Source of the DNA: Planctomycetaceae bacterium
GTDB lineage: Bacteria; Planctomycetota; Planctomycetia; Pirellulales; UBA1268
DNA: 6,602 bases
NCBI GenBank assembly: GCA_947453875.1
Contig: CANGIH010000140.1
Location: 1 to 6,602 of the forward strand
Direction: 5' to 3'
Shown here: one piece after another, positions 4,040 to 6,602 of the stretch
Position numbering within the stretch: position 1 is the first letter of the stretch
Layout: each line of letters opens with the position of its first letter
Made by a program: the position numbers and the translations under genes
Notes under the pieces: generated by a model
What the model saw: the letters and a program-made list of their open reading frames with translations, nothing else
Databases searched by the model: none
Told to the model about the DNA's origin: nothing

Positions 4040-6602
4040 CCGCGTCCTCCGCCACGATCTGGCGTTCCTCCGGGCAGCGCCGCGGCCTGGCCCGAGAGGT
4101 GCGCCGTGTGATCGCGTCGATGGCGATCGTGGCGGGCGTGACAGGGCTCGTGCCAACGATGCGGGGAGGGGGATGGCCGAAGGCTCACGGAGCCGAGGCC
4201 GCCGACCAGACCGGCAGCCGACCGTCGCGCGAGGCGCCGTCGACCGCCGACGTGATCCGCTCCACGCAGGTGGCGGCGGGGCATGAGTTCGAACTGGTGG
4301 CCTCCGAACCGGCGGTGGTCGACCCGGTGGCGGTGACGTTCGATGAATCTGGCCGCCCCTACGTGGTCGAGTACCGCGACTATCCATCGGGGCCGCCGGC
4401 AGGCTCGCCGCCACTGTCGCGTGTCGTCCGCCTCGATGATGGCGACGGCGACGGCCATTATGAATCCTCGACCCCCGTCGCCGAACACCTTCCCTTCTCC
4501 CAGGGGATCCTTGCCATCCGTGGCGGCCTGCTCGTCACCGCCTCCCCCGATCTGCTCCTCCTGTCCGATTCCGACGGGGACGGCTCGTACGACCGCCGGG
4601 AAACGCTCGCCACCGGCTTCCGCGTCGGGAATCCCCAGCTGCGCGCCGCCTGTCCGGCGATCGGCCCCGACAACGCCGTCTGGATCACCGGGGGGCTCTC
4701 CGGGGGGAAGGTTCGTCATCCGTCCGCCCTGGAGGATGACGGCGTGTCGATCGATCGGCGCGACGTCCGCATCGATCTTGCGCGGGGCACGATCCGCCCC
4801 GCCACGGGCTTTGGACAGTTCGGGAATGCCTTCGACGCGCGCGGCCACCGCTTCACTGCCAGCAATCGCAATCCGCTCATGGTGAGCCTTCTGCCGCCGG
4901 AGGCGCTCGCGAGGAATCCGCTTGTCGACCTCGGCCCGGGATACGCGGATGCCGCCCCATCCGGCGCCGACAGCCGCGTGGCCGCGGTGGCGGCGACGAA
5001 CGCGACGGCGATCTCCCACACCGGCACGCATACGTCAGCCTGCGGCCTCACGATTTTCCATGGGGATCTCCTCGGCCCCGAAGCCGACGGCGACGCCTTC
5101 ACCTGCGAACCGGTGTCGCATGCGGTGGTTCGTCGCCGCCCCGCGCCCCTCGGCGCCGGCTTCACAAGCACCCACCCGGAGCCTTTAGCGACGGAGTTTG
5201 TCGCCTCGGCCCAGACATGGTTCCGGCCGGTGTTCACGACGACGGCGCCCGATGGCAGCTTGTGGATCGTCGACTTCTGCCGGGCGAGCGTCGAGCATCC
5301 CGACTACATGCCCCCCGGCGTCGCCGCCACCATTGACCACCGTGTCGGCGACCATGCCGGACGGATCTGGCGTGTGCGTCGCTCTGGCCCCGCGCCGCGT
5401 CCCTGGTCCCCTCCCGTCACCGCCGCCGCCGCGGTCGCCCTTTTTGACGACCCCAACGGCTGGCGGCGTGACACCGCCCAGCGGCTCCTCGTCGAGGGAA
5501 GATTTCCACGCGATCAGACCGAAGCCGCATTGCGGGGCAGGCTCGACGATCCGGCCTGCGCTCCGCGGGCCACCATTCATGCGCTGCGGTCGCTCGATGG
5601 CCTCTCCCTGCTCCGTACCGCCGACGTCGAGCGGGCCGCGGGGAGCGACGACGCGGCCGTCCGCGAGGAGGGGCTGCGGCTGGCACGGGAGGCGGATGGT
5701 CTGATCGCGGCCGGGATCCCCCTCGACGCGGATGAGCGGCTCGGGCTTGTCGATGCCGTGGCTTCCCGATCGGTCGATGATGCCGACGGTCAGGTTCGCC
5801 TCGCGGCGATCCTTGGGATCGCCGGTTCCCCAAGCCCTGCCGCCACCACCGCCCTGATGACCGCTGCCGCATCCCCGCGCCTCGATGAGTGGACGGCACG
5901 TGGCATCGTCTCCGGCGCGGTCGGCCGGTCGGCCATGATGCTCAAGCAAGTCGCCACCGAAACGATGCCGCTCCCTACGCCAACGCGCCTTTGGCTCGTG
6001 GAGAAACTCGCCACCACGACAACGGCCGATGGCCAGGCCGGGGACTCGAGGGCCGTCCTCGAACTGCTCGTCGATCGACAGCGGGCCGGGATCCTCGACT
6101 GGTTCGATGTCGCCGTGCTCGCCGGCCTCACGCCGCGTCGTCCGATGGCGACGCTGCTGGCCGATCCCGCCACCTTCGGTGCGATCGCGGCCATCGTCGG
6201 CCGGGCTGGCGAGCTGGCCGCGGAGGTCGATGGCCAAAGCGACGTCCGCCTCCTCGGCATCCGTCTGCTCGGTGCCGCCGCGGGGGGCGAAGGCGACCTG
6301 GCTGTCGAGGCGCGGGGCCGACTCGCCGCGCTCGTCGGCGCGCGCGAGCCGGAGGGGATCCAGCGGGAGGCGGTGAGGGCGTTGGTGTCGAGCGGCGATG
6401 AGGAGCGCATCCGCGCGGTGATCGACGCCGCGGCCCAGCTCGAACCGGCCGTCCGGGCCGCCGCGGTCTCGGCGCTGCTCGACCGTCCGCCATCCCTGCC
6501 ACTGCTCCTCTCGGCGATCGAGCAGGGAGCCCTGCCGGCCGGAGTGGTGGCGCTCGAGCGACGCAAGCCCCTGCTGGACTCGGCCGACACGGCAGTCCGC
6601 GA
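4036..6602 (+). CDS. PVC-type membrane-bound dehydrogenase domain / HEAT repeat protein (3' end outside window)
   Basis: The ATG at 4036 overlaps the TGA of the preceding gene (ATGA), and there is no strong ribosome site, so translation is probably coupled. The frame stays open for 855 codons to the right edge. A signal peptide or membrane anchor lies at about 25-42 (VIASMAIVAGVTGLVPTM). From about 80 to 450 the protein matches the planctomycete/verrucomicrobial propeller family (TIGR02604 type): ASEPAVVDPVAVTFDESGRP, NPQLR (200-204), a FGNAFDARGHRFTASNRNPL segment, TSACGLTIFHGDLL (333-346), WFRPVFTTTAPDGSLWIVDF from 395, and GRIWRVRR. Two acidic loops, DDGDGDG (134-140) and DSDGDGS (178-184), resemble calcium-binding turns. 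From about 465 (LFDDPNGWRRDTAQRLL) it becomes Ala/Leu-rich HEAT-like helices. Full-length relatives usually end in a CxxCH heme-binding domain (TIGR02603); no CxxCH occurs in the visible part, so it should lie beyond the edge if present. Probable role: exported oxidoreductase or carbohydrate-binding propeller, substrate unknown. Confidence 0.93.
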   Translation, partial: MTASSATIWRSSGQRRGLAREVRRVIASMAIVAGVTGLVPTMRGGGWPKAHGAEAADQTGSRPSREAPSTADVIRSTQVAAGHEFELVASEPAVVDPVAVTFDESGRPYVVEYRDYPSGPPAGSPPLSRVVRLDDGDGDGHYESSTPVAEHLPFSQGILAIRGGLLVTASPDLLLLSDSDGDGSYDRRETLATGFRVGNPQLRAACPAIGPDNAVWITGGLSGGKVRHPSALEDDGVSIDRRDVRIDLARGTIRPATGFGQFGNAFDARGHRFTASNRNPLMVSLLPPEALARNPLVDLGPGYADAAPSGADSRVAAVAATNATAISHTGTHTSACGLTIFHGDLLGPEADGDAFTCEPVSHAVVRRRPAPLGAGFTSTHPEPLATEFVASAQTWFRPVFTTTAPDGSLWIVDFCRASVEHPDYMPPGVAATIDHRVGDHAGRIWRVRRSGPAPRPWSPPVTAAAAVALFDDPNGWRRDTAQRLLVEGRFPRDQTEAALRGRLDDPACAPRATIHALRSLDGLSLLRTADVERAAGSDDAAVREEGLRLAREADGLIAAGIPLDADERLGLVDAVASRSVDDADGQVRLAAILGIAGSPSPAATTALMTAAASPRLDEWTARGIVSGAVGRSAMMLKQVATETMPLPTPTRLWLVEKLATTTTADGQAGDSRAVLELLVDRQRAGILDWFDVAVLAGLTPRRPMATLLADPATFGAIAAIVGRAGELAAEVDGQSDVRLLGIRLLGAAAGGEGDLAVEARGRLAALVGAREPEGIQREAVRALVSSGDEERIRAVIDAAAQLEPAVRAAAVSALLDRPPSLPLLLSAIEQGALPAGVVALERRKPLLDSADTAVR

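Noticed and set aside
2735..4414. A 559-codon minus-strand open frame
   Set aside because: It is antisense to the DUF1501 gene and spans the operon junction. It is Arg/Gly-rich without known motifs; the plus strand carries clear family signatures.
3934..6237. Long minus-strand frames (3934-5031 and 5185-6237) opposite the dehydrogenase gene
   Set aside because: The plus-strand frame is continuous and matches a known family along its length; the antisense frames have only biased composition.

Overview
This window looks like chromosomal DNA from a planctomycete (PVC superphylum). The DNA is very GC-rich, with G or C at nearly every third codon position. The two rightward genes belong to families best known from Pirellula/Rhodopirellula-type genomes: a DUF1501 protein and a PVC-type 'membrane-bound dehydrogenase' propeller/HEAT protein. 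I see no rRNA, tRNA, CRISPR array, insertion sequence or phage gene. Three protein genes fill almost the whole window, and two of them run off its ends.

Left part (1-2339, minus strand): a secreted or envelope multi-domain serine protease, open at the left edge. From the N-terminus it has a signal peptide, a charged helical stretch, a TPR-like region, a Gly/Pro-rich linker, an HtrA/DegP-like trypsin domain with a complete His-Asp-Ser triad, and a Gly/Pro/Tyr tandem-repeat tail encoded by 48-, 60- and 72-nt DNA repeats. No PDZ domain appears where HtrA proteins normally carry one.

Middle (2340-2545): a divergent intergenic region of about 206 bases. It holds a TATACT -10-like hexamer, an 8-bp inverted repeat just upstream of it, and a strong Shine-Dalgarno for the rightward genes.

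Right part (2546-6602, plus strand): a two-gene operon. A complete DUF1501 gene with a twin-arginine-type leader is followed, through a 4-base ATGA overlap, by a long PVC-type dehydrogenase gene still open at the right edge. The overlap predicts translational coupling, and both products should be exported. The usual planctomycete partner of DUF1501 is a DUF1549/DUF1553 cytochrome protein, so this pairing is a variation on a known theme.

All three genes encode exported proteins, which suggests an envelope or extracellular setting. A functional link between the protease and the divergent operon is only inferred from their shared promoter region. The least ordinary element is the protease: its domain order and its recently homogenised repeat tail.
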